Shown here piece after piece: positions 16,703 to 25,735 of a DNA stretch of 64,000 bases. The notes under the pieces were generated by a model. The model was not told the DNA's origin. It was given only the letters and a program-made list of their open reading frames with translations, and ran no database searches. The number at the start of each line of letters is the position of its first letter. Positions within the stretch are counted from its first letter, which is position 1. The stretch comes from Friedmanniella luteola. Lineage in GTDB: Bacteria; Actinomycetota; Actinomycetes; Propionibacteriales; Propionibacteriaceae. The translations under genes were made by a program, and so were the position numbers. Location: positions 1,364,001 through 1,428,000 of the forward strand of contig NZ_LT629749.1 of assembly GCF_900105065.1 (NCBI RefSeq). Reading direction: 5' to 3'.

Positions 16703-18751
16703 TTGAACGGAACAGCAGCAAGGCCGACGACGAGGTCGTCGGCGAGGCGAGGCAGCCGAGCGGGGCGCGGTGCAGCCCTGGCTGTGGCGGCCCTGATGGG
16801 CGCCGGCGGCCTCACCGCTCTCGCCACGGGCTCGGCCTCCGCGGCCGTGCCCGAATTCCCGGACAACGTGGTCGTCTTCCCCGACCGCGACTTCGTCACC
16901 ATCGAGGGCTATCAGGACCACATCGGGGAGCAGGCCACCGTCACCGTGACGCGCGGCAGCCAGGTCGTCGGTTCCGCCGTGGGCACGGTCGCCGAGGGCG
17001 ACGTCGCCTTCGAGATCAACCACCCCGGCGGCTACTGCTGGGGCGCCGGCACCGGCCTCAACGTCACGCCGGACATCCAGAAGGGCGACAAGGTCTCGAT
17101 CAAGTTCGCCGACGGCGCGAGCGGTGACACCACCACCAGCACCGGCACCGCCACCACCCACGCGGCCCTCAGCGGCAGCACCGTGACCGTCGAGGGCACC
17201 TACGGCTCCGACGTCATCGCCGGGCAGGCCGAGGTCCGGATCGTCAACCCCGACCTCACCGCCGAGGTCGGTCGCCGCGACGTGCGCGCGGTGACCGGGG
17301 GCCTGACCGTCGCGCCCAAGGGCGGCTACTCCTCGAACCTGGAGATGGCTGGCGGCAAGTTCACCGCCACCTTCAACTTCGACACCCTCAAGGCGGCGCA
17401 GATCGCCGCCGCGACCCAGGTCGAGCGCTTCATGTCCTGGCAGGTCGAGGACGCGGACGCGAACCGCCAGGGCCTCACCATCTCGGAGTTCGGCGAGTTC
17501 GGCGGCCCCGGCATGGGTGGTTGCCCGGCGGGCCCCGCCGACGTGGCCCCGCCGAAGGGCAGCTACTCGGCCACCCGCTCCGCGGACAAGACCAAGCTGG
17601 CCGTCAAGTGGACGCCGGATGACGCCCCTGCGGGCACCCCTGCCGTCACGAACTACAACGTGGAGGCCTTCAAGGGCGACGGCACGTTCGTCGGCGCCCG
17701 GGTGGCTGCCTCCGCCACCGGTGCGACCCTGACGGTCGACCCGGCGGTGACGAGCTACACCGTCGAGGTCCGCTCCATGGCGGGCGTCAAGATGGGTGAC
17801 CCCTTCGACCTGGCTCCCCCCACGGGCACCGGTGAGCTGCCGGCCGACCAGACCGCGCCCAACCTGACCATCAACCCGGCAGCGTCGGGCAACACGGCCG
17901 ACACCGCGGTCGAAGCCTCCAGCGTCACCCTCGGCTCCGAGTCGGCGGCTGACGTGTACTTCACCACGGACGGCAGCGAGGCCGTCCTGGGCGACCTGCC
18001 CGGCGACACGGCTCAGCTCTACAAGTCCCCGATCGCCATCACTGCGCTCACCGAGGTGCACGCCGTGGCCATCGACCGGGCCGGCAACATCTCCAAGCAG
18101 GCTGTCGGCTTCTACAAGCCGGCCGGCGCCCAGGTGCTCAACGCACCGACCAGCCTCGCCGCCACCCCAGGCATCGGGCAGGTCGCGCTGAAGTGGGTCG
18201 CCCCCGCCGGGAGCAGCACCCCGGTCACCGGCTACCAGGTCGAGGCCTCGACCGTGGCCGCCGACGGCACGACGACGCCGCTCGCCACCCAGCCCGCGGT
18301 CACCACCGACACCAACCAGGTCGTCACGGGGCTGACGTCGAACACGAAGTACTCGTTCACCGTGAAGGCGCTCTACGGCACCGCGGCGAGCGCGCCGTCG
18401 GGTGCGGCTACGGCCACCACCCCGGTGGCCTCCGCGAAGGTGACCATCTCCACGGGACGCTGGAAGAACGCCGACACCCGGATCCAGGGCACGACCGACC
18501 AGCCGGCCCTGACCTCGAGCGTCGTCCGGTTCTTCCGCAAGTCGGCCGACGGGACCTTCACCACCCAGTACGCCGGTCCGACCCCGCTGGTCGCCGCAGT
18601 GGCCCCGGCCACGGGCTCCACCTTCGACGGGCGGTTCCGCACCACCGCCCTGACCGGGACCGCGAACCCCGGTCAGATCGTCGCCAAGCTGTTCGACGGC
18701 AGCGGGAAGGAGCTGGGAGCCAGCGCTCCGTTCACCCTGACGAACGGCTGA
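16703..18751 (+). CDS. secreted multidomain protein with FN3 domain
   Basis: 682 aa from TTG 16703 after a strong ribosome site (AGGGGGGAC). A long Arg-rich N-region and hydrophobic core (GAALAVAALMGAGGLTALA) ending ATGSASAA is a Sec signal peptide. Residues about 50-350 are a beta-rich extracellular part with GGYCWGAGTG and a second Cys near 273. Residues about 386-472 resemble a chitobiase C-terminal-like Ig fold (DVYFTTDGSEA...ITALTEVHAVAIDRAGN). Residues about 480-577 are a fibronectin type III domain (PTSLAATPGIGQVALKWVAP...GYQVEA...TKYSFTVKALY). There is no sortase motif or catalytic residue that I can see; it is probably a surface or matrix-binding protein. Confidence 0.8.
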   Translation: MNGTAARPTTRSSARRGSRAGRGAALAVAALMGAGGLTALATGSASAAVPEFPDNVVVFPDRDFVTIEGYQDHIGEQATVTVTRGSQVVGSAVGTVAEGDVAFEINHPGGYCWGAGTGLNVTPDIQKGDKVSIKFADGASGDTTTSTGTATTHAALSGSTVTVEGTYGSDVIAGQAEVRIVNPDLTAEVGRRDVRAVTGGLTVAPKGGYSSNLEMAGGKFTATFNFDTLKAAQIAAATQVERFMSWQVEDADANRQGLTISEFGEFGGPGMGGCPAGPADVAPPKGSYSATRSADKTKLAVKWTPDDAPAGTPAVTNYNVEAFKGDGTFVGARVAASATGATLTVDPAVTSYTVEVRSMAGVKMGDPFDLAPPTGTGELPADQTAPNLTINPAASGNTADTAVEASSVTLGSESAADVYFTTDGSEAVLGDLPGDTAQLYKSPIAITALTEVHAVAIDRAGNISKQAVGFYKPAGAQVLNAPTSLAATPGIGQVALKWVAPAGSSTPVTGYQVEASTVAADGTTTPLATQPAVTTDTNQVVTGLTSNTKYSFTVKALYGTAASAPSGAATATTPVASAKVTISTGRWKNADTRIQGTTDQPALTSSVVRFFRKSADGTFTTQYAGPTPLVAAVAPATGSTFDGRFRTTALTGTANPGQIVAKLFDGSGKELGASAPFTLTNG

Positions 18752-18772
18752 CCGCAGGCATCACCACCCCGG

Positions 18773-18799
18773 AAGGCGGGCTCCTCGGAGCCCGCCTTT
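18773..18799 (+). terminator. intrinsic terminator after the FN3 protein gene
   Basis: GGCGGGCTC (18775-18783), loop CTCG, GAGCCCGCC (18788-18796) and then TTT: a perfect 9-bp stem, flanked by AA on the left. It lies 22 bases after the stop. Confidence 0.85.
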
Positions 18800-18867
18800 C
18801 GGCGCGCTCGGAGCGCAGGTGCCGCAGGAGGGGACCCGCGCGACGACGCTGATCCACACCGATGGCG

Positions 18868-19824
18868 TCAGGCGTGCGTGGCGTGCTCGTGGTCGACGTG
18901 GCTCAGCGGCTCGAACTGGAAGGTCGAGTGCTCGATGCTGACGGGGAAGTGGTCGGCGACGCACCGCTGGACGGCGTCGAGCATCGACGGCAGGTGCCCG
19001 TCGTTGAAGCAGGAGTCGTCGACGACGACGTGGGCGCTGAGCACCGGCAGCCCGGTGGCGATCTGCGAGGCGTGCAGGTCGTGGACGTCGTGCACGTGCG
19101 GGGTCTCGAGGAGGTGCCGGCGGACCTCGTCGAGGTCGAGGCCGCGGGGGGTGGACTCCAGCAGCACGGCCGCCGCCTCGCGCAGCAGCAGCACGGCCCG
19201 GGGCAGGATCAGCAGGCCGACCAGCAGCGAGACCACCGCGTCCGCCCGCAGCCAGCCGGTGGTGGCGATGACCACGGCGGCGACGATGACGGCCACCGAG
19301 CCCAGGGCGTCGTTGACCACCTCGAGGAAGGCCGCCCGCAGGTTGAGGTTGGCGGTCCGGCTGCGGGTCAGCAGCGCGATGGCCACCGCGTTCCCGACCA
19401 GGCCGACGACGCCGAACGCCAGCATCGCACCGGTGGCCACCGGCGGGGGTTCCAGCAGCCGGCGGACGCCCTCGACGAGGACGTAGACCGCCACCGCGCT
19501 CAGCACCAGGGCCTGGACCGCCGCCGAGAGCACCTCGGCACGGACGAAGCCCCAGGTCCGCCGGGTCGACGCCGCCCGGGTCATCAGGCCGGCCGCCACC
19601 AGGGCGAGGGTCAGGCCCATCACGTCGGTCAGCATGTGCCCGGCGTCGGCGAGCAGGGCCAGGCTGCCGGACAGTGCCGCCCCGACCACCTGGGCGACGA
19701 AGTTGGCCGCGGTGATCCCGAGGACCAGGCCGAGCACCCGCCCGGAGTCGCCGGCCCCCGACGGCCCGTGCGCGTGCGCCCCGTGGCCCTGCGACCCGTG
19801 CCCGTGGCTGCCGCCCACCGTCAC
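18868..19824 (-). CDS. cation diffusion facilitator metal exporter
   Basis: 318 aa, GTG start. The N-terminus is His-rich (GSHGHGSQGHGAHAHG), as in zinc-type CDF proteins. Six membrane helices follow. TM2 carries LADAGHMLTDV, with the metal-site Asp and His; in TM5 the usual His-x3-Asp is Glu-x3-Asp (FLEVVNDALGS). The cytoplasmic C-terminal domain has HVHDVHDLHASQI and SAHVVVDDSC. These proteins export Zn or related divalent ions in exchange for protons. The His to Glu change could affect metal choice. It is a single gene, converging with the FN3 gene terminator. Confidence 0.9.
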   Translation of the reverse strand: MTVGGSHGHGSQGHGAHAHGPSGAGDSGRVLGLVLGITAANFVAQVVGAALSGSLALLADAGHMLTDVMGLTLALVAAGLMTRAASTRRTWGFVRAEVLSAAVQALVLSAVAVYVLVEGVRRLLEPPPVATGAMLAFGVVGLVGNAVAIALLTRSRTANLNLRAAFLEVVNDALGSVAVIVAAVVIATTGWLRADAVVSLLVGLLILPRAVLLLREAAAVLLESTPRGLDLDEVRRHLLETPHVHDVHDLHASQIATGLPVLSAHVVVDDSCFNDGHLPSMLDAVQRCVADHFPVSIEHSTFQFEPLSHVDHEHATHA

Positions 19825-19930
19825 CTCATCCCGCTCGCACGGACCCGCGCGACCAGGCCCACCCCGACCGTCCGGGCCGGGAGGCCAGCCTAGTCAGCGT
19901 CGGCGCGGCAGTCGTCGGACGACGACCCGG

Positions 19931-21949
19931 TCAGCGGGACTCGCGGAGGAAGTCGGCCAGCAGGGGTCCGGCGGTCCGGGAGCCGGAGGCGCCGTCGGCG
20001 ACGAACACCGCAACGGCGAGGTCGCCCTGGGCCGCGATCATCCAGGCGTGGGTCCTGCGCGGCTCGTCGTCGCCGTACTCGGCGGTGCCGGTCTTGGCGA
20101 TCACGGCGGGACCGCCCAGGTCGCCGAGGACGCCGCCGGCGCTGCCCTGGGTGACGACGCGACGCATCATCGCCTTCAGCTGCTCCGCCTCGTCCCCGGT
20201 CAGCGGGGCGCCCTCCGGCTCTGCCACCGTGCCGGTGAGCAGGTGCGGGACGACGGTCTCCCCGGCCTGCACCGACGCGGCGACCGCGGCCATCGCCAGC
20301 GGCGAGGCCTGGTCCTTCGCCTGCCCGATCATCGCGGCACCGCGACCGGTCTCGGTCTTCTCCTCGGGCACCGCCCCGAAGAAGGCGGGGAAGCCGACGT
20401 CGTAGTCGGTGCCCAGCCCGAGCGACGCGGCGGCTCCGGCCAGGTCGCCCGGGCCGAGCTCGTCCCGCTCGCCGATGAACGCGGTGTTGCACGACTGGGC
20501 CAGCGCGGTCTGCAGGTCGATCCGGCCCTGGCTGCTGCTCGGGTAGTCGTCGTAGTTCTTGAAGCGGAAGCCGTCGACCTCGAGCGTCGCCGGGCAGCGC
20601 ACCGGCGAGGTCGGCGTCAGCCCCGCCCGCAGGAGGGCGAGGGCCGAGGCGACCTTGAAGGTCGAGCCGGGCGGGAACTGGCCGGTGGTCGCCACGGCCT
20701 GGTCCCCGGCCCCGGGGCCGTTGGCGGCCGCGAGCACCGCCCCGGTCGACGGCCGGACGGCCACCAGCGCGCTGGCCGGCTCGGTCCCCACCAGCACCGA
20801 CTCGGCGAGGTCCTGCAGGCTCTGGTTGAGGGTCAGCTCCAGCGGCTTCCCGGCGGTGGGGGCCGCCCGGAACAGGTTGGCGGCCGGGGTCGGGCCCGCC
20901 GTCGGCGAGGGGCTGGCCGACGGGCTCGGCGAGGGGCTCGCGCCGGCCGCGGTCAGCTCGGCGCGGACGACCTGCACGCCGGGCACCCCGCGCAGCTGCT
21001 GGTCGTAGCGCCGCTGCACCCCCGAGCGCCCCACCTGGTCACCGGCGACCACCGCGCCCTCCGCGGCGTCGACGTCCTCCTTCGTCGCCTCACCGACGGT
21101 CCCGAGGATGCTGCGGGCGAAGGTGCGGCTGGGCGCCAGCATCTGGCGGTCCTCGACGGGCAGCGCGCCCTTGATCGCGAGGACGTCCTCGTCGTCGGGC
21201 CGGTCCTCTGACTCCGCCCGCAGCGTGATCGCCTCGACGAACGCGGCCGGACCCGCCTTCACGACCTTCGCGACGTAGGCGTCGGCGTCGACGTCCACCA
21301 GGTCCGCCAGCTCGCGCGCGGACCTCGACGCCGCCGCACCGCTGACCGCGGTCTTGTCGATCCCGATCCGCACGACCGTCCGCAGGGTGACCAGCGGGTC
21401 GCCGTCCTCGCCGAGGATCTCCCCGCGCTCGGGGTAGAGCCGGCGCTGCGACAGCCGGTGGGTGGCGTCCAGCGACGGTTCGAGGAGGGTCGGCTGCCAG
21501 CGCGCCTTCCAGGCGCCCGCCTCCCGCACCAGCTCGGCCGGGGCCTCGTAGGTCCACGGGGTCGGCACCCCGGGGAAGGTCCAGCGGTAGCTGAGCGTGC
21601 TGCGGGCCGTGTCCCCGTCCGTGCTGACCGGACCGGCCGTCACGGCCGGGGCCAGCGGACCCATGCCGGCGACCAGCGGGTCCAGCTGCGCCTCGACGTC
21701 GGCGCCGGTCCCCCCGGCGAAGGCCACCGGGGTGACGTCCTTGGCCGCCAGCCCGGCGGCGAGGGCGTCGGCGGCGGCCTGGGCGCCGTCGCTGCCGGTG
21801 TCCGGGTCCGGACCGGGACCGGCGGTGCAGCCGGCCAGCAGCAGCACGGCCACCCCCAGCGGCGCACCACGACGGACCGGACGTGCGCGCCGGGCAGCTG
21901 GGCGGGGGCGGGCCGGCACGGGGGGAGGGACGTCGGGGAGCGGACGCAT
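19931..21949 (-). CDS. class B penicillin-binding protein (MecA-N/NTF2-like type)
   Basis: 672 aa. A signal sequence ending LLLAGC (lipobox Cys about 41) suggests a lipoprotein. Residues about 55-165 are an NTF2-like domain (MecA-N type), followed by the dimerisation region with RGEILGEDGDPLV near 178. The transpeptidase domain has GSTFK (about 425, catalytic Ser), SCN (about 483) and KTGT (about 622). A Pro/Ser linker (SPSPSPSASPSPTAG) precedes it. It crosslinks peptidoglycan outside the membrane; actinobacterial members of this subclass often show low beta-lactam affinity. Stop lies 106 bases from the CDF start; both run leftward. Confidence 0.92.
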   Translation of the reverse strand: MRPLPDVPPPVPARPRPAARRARPVRRGAPLGVAVLLLAGCTAGPGPDPDTGSDGAQAAADALAAGLAAKDVTPVAFAGGTGADVEAQLDPLVAGMGPLAPAVTAGPVSTDGDTARSTLSYRWTFPGVPTPWTYEAPAELVREAGAWKARWQPTLLEPSLDATHRLSQRRLYPERGEILGEDGDPLVTLRTVVRIGIDKTAVSGAAASRSARELADLVDVDADAYVAKVVKAGPAAFVEAITLRAESEDRPDDEDVLAIKGALPVEDRQMLAPSRTFARSILGTVGEATKEDVDAAEGAVVAGDQVGRSGVQRRYDQQLRGVPGVQVVRAELTAAGASPSPSPSASPSPTAGPTPAANLFRAAPTAGKPLELTLNQSLQDLAESVLVGTEPASALVAVRPSTGAVLAAANGPGAGDQAVATTGQFPPGSTFKVASALALLRAGLTPTSPVRCPATLEVDGFRFKNYDDYPSSSQGRIDLQTALAQSCNTAFIGERDELGPGDLAGAAASLGLGTDYDVGFPAFFGAVPEEKTETGRGAAMIGQAKDQASPLAMAAVAASVQAGETVVPHLLTGTVAEPEGAPLTGDEAEQLKAMMRRVVTQGSAGGVLGDLGGPAVIAKTGTAEYGDDEPRRTHAWMIAAQGDLAVAVFVADGASGSRTAGPLLADFLRESR

Positions 21950-22025
21950 CGGCTCATCGTGCCACCGCCGCAGCGGCTGGCGGTGCTCCCCGGGCTCGTC
22001 GGGGCGTCACTTGTAGGGTCCGGTC

Positions 22026-22667
22026 ATGGGCATCTACGCGTCTCGGCCGGGACGACGGGCCGGCCAGCTGCTCGGGGACGGGCTGGTGCTGGCGTGGGTG
22101 GTCCTGTGGGCCGTCGTCGGCGTGGTGGTGGACCGCACGGTGTCGCTGCTGGCGGGGCCGGCGCGGGAGACTGCCCGCACCGCCGAGCGGATCGCCGGCA
22201 CCTTCTCCGACGCCGCCGGCGAGGCCGGGCAGGTGCCCGGCCTGGGCGAGCAGCTGCGCCGGCCCTTCGACTCCGCCTCCGGCTCGTTGGGTGACCTGAT
22301 CGCCTCGGCGGAGCGGACGGTCGTCGTGGTCGAGCGCATCGCGGCGCTCACCGGCTGGCTGACCTTCCTGGTTCCCGTCGCCGTCGTGCTCGCGCTCTGG
22401 CTGCCGCGGCGGATCCGGTTCCACCGCCGGGCCCGGGCCGCGCAGGCCTTCCTCGACTCCAGCGCCGACCTCGACCTGTTCGCGCTCCGGGCCCTGGCCG
22501 CCCAGCCGGTGCACGTGCTCGCCCGCATCAGCCCGGACCCGGTCGCCGCCTGGCGGGCCGGGGACCGCGCGGTCATCACCCGGCTCGCGGAGGTGGAGCT
22601 GCACCGCAGCGGCCTGGACCTGCCCGCCGAGCTGCGAGTCCCGACCCCGGCCGGGCGGGCCGGATGA
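22026..22667 (+). CDS. membrane protein of unknown function
   Basis: 213 aa, ATG start. TM1 is about residues 17-40 (LGDGLVLAWVVLWAVVGVVVD) and TM2 about 105-127 (IAALTGWLTFLVPVAVVLALWLP). Between them is a 60-residue segment (TARTAERIAGTFSDAAGEAG...LRRPFDSASGSLGDLIASAE) likely outside the membrane and helical. After TM2 comes a basic RRIRFHRRARAAQ and a soluble tail with SADLDLFALRALAAQPVHVLARI. This layout is frequent in actinobacteria, but no function is known. It is divergent from the PBP gene with about 75 bases between starts. Confidence 0.7.
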   Translation: MGIYASRPGRRAGQLLGDGLVLAWVVLWAVVGVVVDRTVSLLAGPARETARTAERIAGTFSDAAGEAGQVPGLGEQLRRPFDSASGSLGDLIASAERTVVVVERIAALTGWLTFLVPVAVVLALWLPRRIRFHRRARAAQAFLDSSADLDLFALRALAAQPVHVLARISPDPVAAWRAGDRAVITRLAEVELHRSGLDLPAELRVPTPAGRAG

Positions 22668-22731
22668 CCAGTCTGCGGAACGCCCGCCGCCGCCCCACGA
22701 CGGCGCGGCCGGGGGCCGCCAGGATGGCACC

Positions 22732-23481
22732 GTGAACCGGCACCAGTTCGAGCTGCCGCTGGGCAGCGGCGTCGACCGCGGGATGACCGTCATCCGCTAC
22801 GGCCACTACGGCCGCCCGGTCGTGGCCTTCCCCAGCGAGGCCGGGCGGGCCTGGGACTTCGAGCAGAACGGCATGGTGGACGCGGTCGGGCCGCTGCTGC
22901 AGGCGGGCCGGGTCAAGCTGTTCTGCGTCGACTCGATCGACGCGGACACGTGGTCGGACCAGAGCCTGCCGACCGAGGAGCGCGCCCGCCGGCACAGCCT
23001 CTACACCCGGTGGCTGATCGACGCCCTCGTCCCGGCCGTGCACGACGACACGGCCCCGGGCGCGGAGCTGATCACCACGGGTTGCAGCCTCGGCGCCTAC
23101 CACGCCGTCCACTTCGCCCTGCAGCGCGCGGACCTCGCACCGCTGGCCATCGGGCTCTCCGGCAACTACGACGTCACCACCTGGCGGGCCTGGGGCGAGC
23201 GGGGCGACGCCACCTACTTCGCCAACCCGGCCGACTACGTGCCCAACCTGGAGGGGGACCACCTGGCGTGGCTGCGCAGCCGGCTGTCGGTGCTGCTCGT
23301 CGTCGGTCAGGGCGCCTGGGAGACCCACCCGACCGGAGCGCTCCCCTCGACCCTGCGGACCGCCGACCTGCTGCAGGAGCGGGGGATCCGCTGCGAGCTC
23401 GACGTGTGGGGGCACGACGTCAGCCACGACTGGGTGTGGTGGCAGCGCCAGCTCGCCCACCACCTGCCACGGTTCTGCTGA
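22732..23481 (+). CDS. alpha/beta-hydrolase esterase paired with ATP-grasp protein
   Basis: 249 aa, GTG start. Esterase-D-like fold: MTVIRYGHYGRPVVAFPSEAGRAWDFE at the start, nucleophile Ser in TTGCSLGAYHA (about 121), and a final His in WGHDVSHDWVWW (about 227). The glycine after TTG is followed by Cys before the Ser (G-C-S-L-G), still a valid nucleophile elbow. It is 48 bases ahead of the ATP-grasp gene, and this pairing is frequent in actinobacterial genomes. The ATP-grasp enzyme would form an amide or ester and the hydrolase would remove or trim the product; the substrate is unknown. There is no signal peptide, so both act in the cytoplasm. Confidence 0.75.
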   Translation: MNRHQFELPLGSGVDRGMTVIRYGHYGRPVVAFPSEAGRAWDFEQNGMVDAVGPLLQAGRVKLFCVDSIDADTWSDQSLPTEERARRHSLYTRWLIDALVPAVHDDTAPGAELITTGCSLGAYHAVHFALQRADLAPLAIGLSGNYDVTTWRAWGERGDATYFANPADYVPNLEGDHLAWLRSRLSVLLVVGQGAWETHPTGALPSTLRTADLLQERGIRCELDVWGHDVSHDWVWWQRQLAHHLPRFC

Positions 23482-23528
23482 GCGCGGGACCGAGGAGCCA
23501 TCCGACCGGAGAGACGAAGGGGGACGAG

Positions 23529-24788
23529 ATGACCGCACAGCGCCACCTGGTGGGTCTGCTGCTGGGTGCCGAGGAGGACTGGCCGCAGGCCTTCGAGGCG
23601 ATCACCCGCGCCGTCGGGACCTTCTCCCACGCCGGCGCCGAGCACGTGCTCGACACCGAGCGCGTCCACATCGCCCCGTTCAACCTCCGCGACCGCGCCC
23701 GGCACGAGATCGTCATCGACCGGCTCGCCTACTGGTACTACCACCCACGGGAGTGGCTGAAGAAGGTCGCCCTGATGGACGACGTCTACCTGCTCAACTC
23801 GCCCTTCACGTTCCAGTCCATGGAGAAGCACGCCGCCTACTGCGCACTGATCCGGCTGGGGATGAAGGTGCCGGACACCGTCCTGGTCCCCTACAAGCAC
23901 CCCGTCGACAACGTCCGCTGGGCCTACACCTCCCGCAACTACAACGACCCCTTCGACCTGGCCCAGGTCGCCGAGCAGATGGGCTACCCGCTGTTCATGA
24001 AGCCGTTCGACGGCGGCGGCTGGCGCGGGGTGTCCCGGGTCGAGGACGAGGCAGCGCTCCGCGCGGCCTACGACGACTCCGGGGAGATGCTGATGCACCT
24101 GCAGAAGGCCGTCGAGCCCTTCGACGTCTTCGCGCGGGCGCTCACCATCGGTCCCGAGTCGATGGTGATGCACTTCCGGCCCGACCAGCCGATGCACGAC
24201 CGGTACGCCGTCGACCACGACTTCCTCACCCCGGAGACCGGGCAGGAGGCCATCACGATCGCCCAGACCGTCAACGCCTTCTTCCGCTGGGAGTTCAACT
24301 CCTGCGAGATGCTGGTGCAGGGCGACCAGGTGCTGCCGATCGACTACGCCAACGCCTGCCCCGACGTCGCCGTCACCTCGCTGCACTACTACTTCCCCTG
24401 GGCCATGCGGGCGCTCGTCCGCTGGACCGCCTTCTGCGCCGCGACGAGCCGACGGTCCCGGCTGCACGTCGACACGGCCCCCTGGTTCGCCGTCGCCGAC
24501 GACCCGGGGCTGGACTACCAGGCCAAGCTCGGTCGCTACCAGGCCCTGGCCGACGCCCACTTCGAGCGCGACCGGTACGAGGAGTTCTGCGCGGAGGCGC
24601 TGCCGGACCTCGACGAGCGGGTGCTGGCCTGGGTCTCCTCGGCCGACTTCGACCGCGTCCTGGTGGAGACGGTCCGCGCGACCTACCCGCCCGCCGAGCA
24701 CGAGCGCTTCCTGGCCCACTTCCGGGGCCTCGTGGGCCTGTGGGTGAGCGACGAGACGACGCTGCTGGGCGCCCGCGCGAGCGCCTGA
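23529..24788 (+). CDS. ATP-grasp family ligase
   Basis: 419 aa from ATG 23529 with GGGGGACGAG upstream. The ATP-grasp signs are GYPLFMKPFDGGGWRGVSRVEDEAAL (about 155-180, the nucleotide-binding lysine and glycine-rich loop), LMHLQKAV (about 195), and FNSCEMLVQGDQVLPIDYANACPD (about 257-280, the metal-binding acidic and Asn residues). The N-terminus (residues 1-90) with WYYHPREWLKKVALMDDVYLLNSPFTFQSMEKHAAY is the pre-ATP-grasp domain. It should join a carboxylate to an amine or thiol using ATP. The partner esterase lies just upstream in the same operon. Confidence 0.82.
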   Translation: MTAQRHLVGLLLGAEEDWPQAFEAITRAVGTFSHAGAEHVLDTERVHIAPFNLRDRARHEIVIDRLAYWYYHPREWLKKVALMDDVYLLNSPFTFQSMEKHAAYCALIRLGMKVPDTVLVPYKHPVDNVRWAYTSRNYNDPFDLAQVAEQMGYPLFMKPFDGGGWRGVSRVEDEAALRAAYDDSGEMLMHLQKAVEPFDVFARALTIGPESMVMHFRPDQPMHDRYAVDHDFLTPETGQEAITIAQTVNAFFRWEFNSCEMLVQGDQVLPIDYANACPDVAVTSLHYYFPWAMRALVRWTAFCAATSRRSRLHVDTAPWFAVADDPGLDYQAKLGRYQALADAHFERDRYEEFCAEALPDLDERVLAWVSSADFDRVLVETVRATYPPAEHERFLAHFRGLVGLWVSDETTLLGARASA

Positions 24789-24830
24789 CCCCCCGCTCCC
24801 GTCCCGGCACTGGCCGCCGGCCCGGAGCGC

Positions 24831-25136
24831 TCAGGCCAGCAGGTCGGCGACCTCGGGGTGCTCGGCGACGTAGCGGACCGTGAACGAGCAGACCGGCTGG
24901 ACCGCCAGCCCGGCGGCCCGGACGTCCTCGAACGCCTGCCGGGTGGTCTCGCCGGCCAGTCCCCGGCCCCGGAACCGGGGCGCGGTCCCGGTGTGGGTGA
25001 AGGCCAGCACGTCGCCGCGACGGTGGAAGTCGATGACGGTGACCACCTCGCCGTCCAGCCGGCCCTCGTAGCGTCCCCGGTCGTCGTCCCGGGTCACCCG
25101 GACCGCGGGCCGGCCGTCCTGGTCCTGCGTGCTCAT
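24831..25136 (-). CDS. small GNAT-like acetyltransferase (YjdJ type)
   Basis: 101 aa from ATG 25136; the frame is open further upstream, but the conserved domain starts here. GRYEGRLDGEVVTVIDFHRRGDVLAFTHTGTAPRFRGRGLAGETTRQAFEDVRA is the short GNAT core with the acetyl-CoA loop RGRGLA, and the end PVCSFTVRYVAEHPEVADLLA matches this family of single-domain acetyltransferase-like proteins. The substrate is unknown. It converges on the ATP-grasp gene. Confidence 0.85.
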   Translation of the reverse strand: MSTQDQDGRPAVRVTRDDDRGRYEGRLDGEVVTVIDFHRRGDVLAFTHTGTAPRFRGRGLAGETTRQAFEDVRAAGLAVQPVCSFTVRYVAEHPEVADLLA

Positions 25137-25357
25137 CGCGCTCCTGCCCGGCCGGGCGCCCTCGTGCTCCGGCCCGGGCAGCGTACGTCGGAGCCGGCGG
25201 CCGCCGACAGGCGAGCCGACGACCCATCCGTCCGCCCCCCGGCACCGAACCTCCCCCACGACCGTTCCCGCGGTGCCGACGTCTCGTGGGAGCGCTGCCA
25301 TCAGGGGATCGGCGGCCGGGAACGCTCCGGCCGGCCGGAGATTTCGGGGGACTTCTC

Positions 25358-25525
25358 ATGCTGCTCAAGACGACGCTGCGCGCTGCCCGCAGCCGGCCCA
25401 CCTGGGTCCGGCGACGGTGGTGCGACGTCAGCGGTCACGTGGCCGCGGTCCGCTCCGGCGGTCCGTACACCGCGGGGTACGCCCGCTGCGGGCGCTGCGA
25501 CCGGGTCCTGGGGCCGGGCGCGTGA
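25358..25525 (+). CDS. small basic protein with CxxC motif
   Basis: 55 aa from ATG 25358, with TCGGGGGAC as ribosome site. It is Arg-rich (MLLKTTLRAARSRPTWVRRRWCD) and ends with RCGRCDRVLGPGA, where Cys residues 22, 44 and 47 could hold a zinc ion together with His 27. The stop overlaps the next start (GTGA). No family recognised; the good ribosome site and the overlap are the main support. Confidence 0.45.
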   Translation: MLLKTTLRAARSRPTWVRRRWCDVSGHVAAVRSGGPYTAGYARCGRCDRVLGPGA

Positions 25526-25701
25526 ACGACGTCGCGGCCTGGGGTGTCATCGCCGGCATGGCCGGTTACGGCTTCGCGGTGCTGGGTCTGGCCGGGCTCG
25601 CCGTGCGCCGGCGTGCCCGCGCGGAGGGCGCGGCGCCCGTCGCGGCCCCCGCCCGGCCGGCGCCCGTCGTCGATCCCGGGGCGGCACCCGCCGCCGGGTG
25701 A
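25522..25701 (+). CDS. small single-pass membrane protein
   Basis: 59 aa from GTG 25522, overlapping the previous stop. One membrane helix (AAWGVIAGMAGYGFAVLGLAGLAV, about 4-29) is followed by a positive RRRARAEG and an Ala/Pro-rich tail. Together with the preceding 55-aa frame it forms a two-gene small-protein operon. Function unknown. Confidence 0.45.
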   Translation: MNDVAAWGVIAGMAGYGFAVLGLAGLAVRRRARAEGAAPVAAPARPAPVVDPGAAPAAG

Positions 25702-25735
25702 GCCGGGCTGGCCCCGGCGGCCCGCCGTGCCGTCC

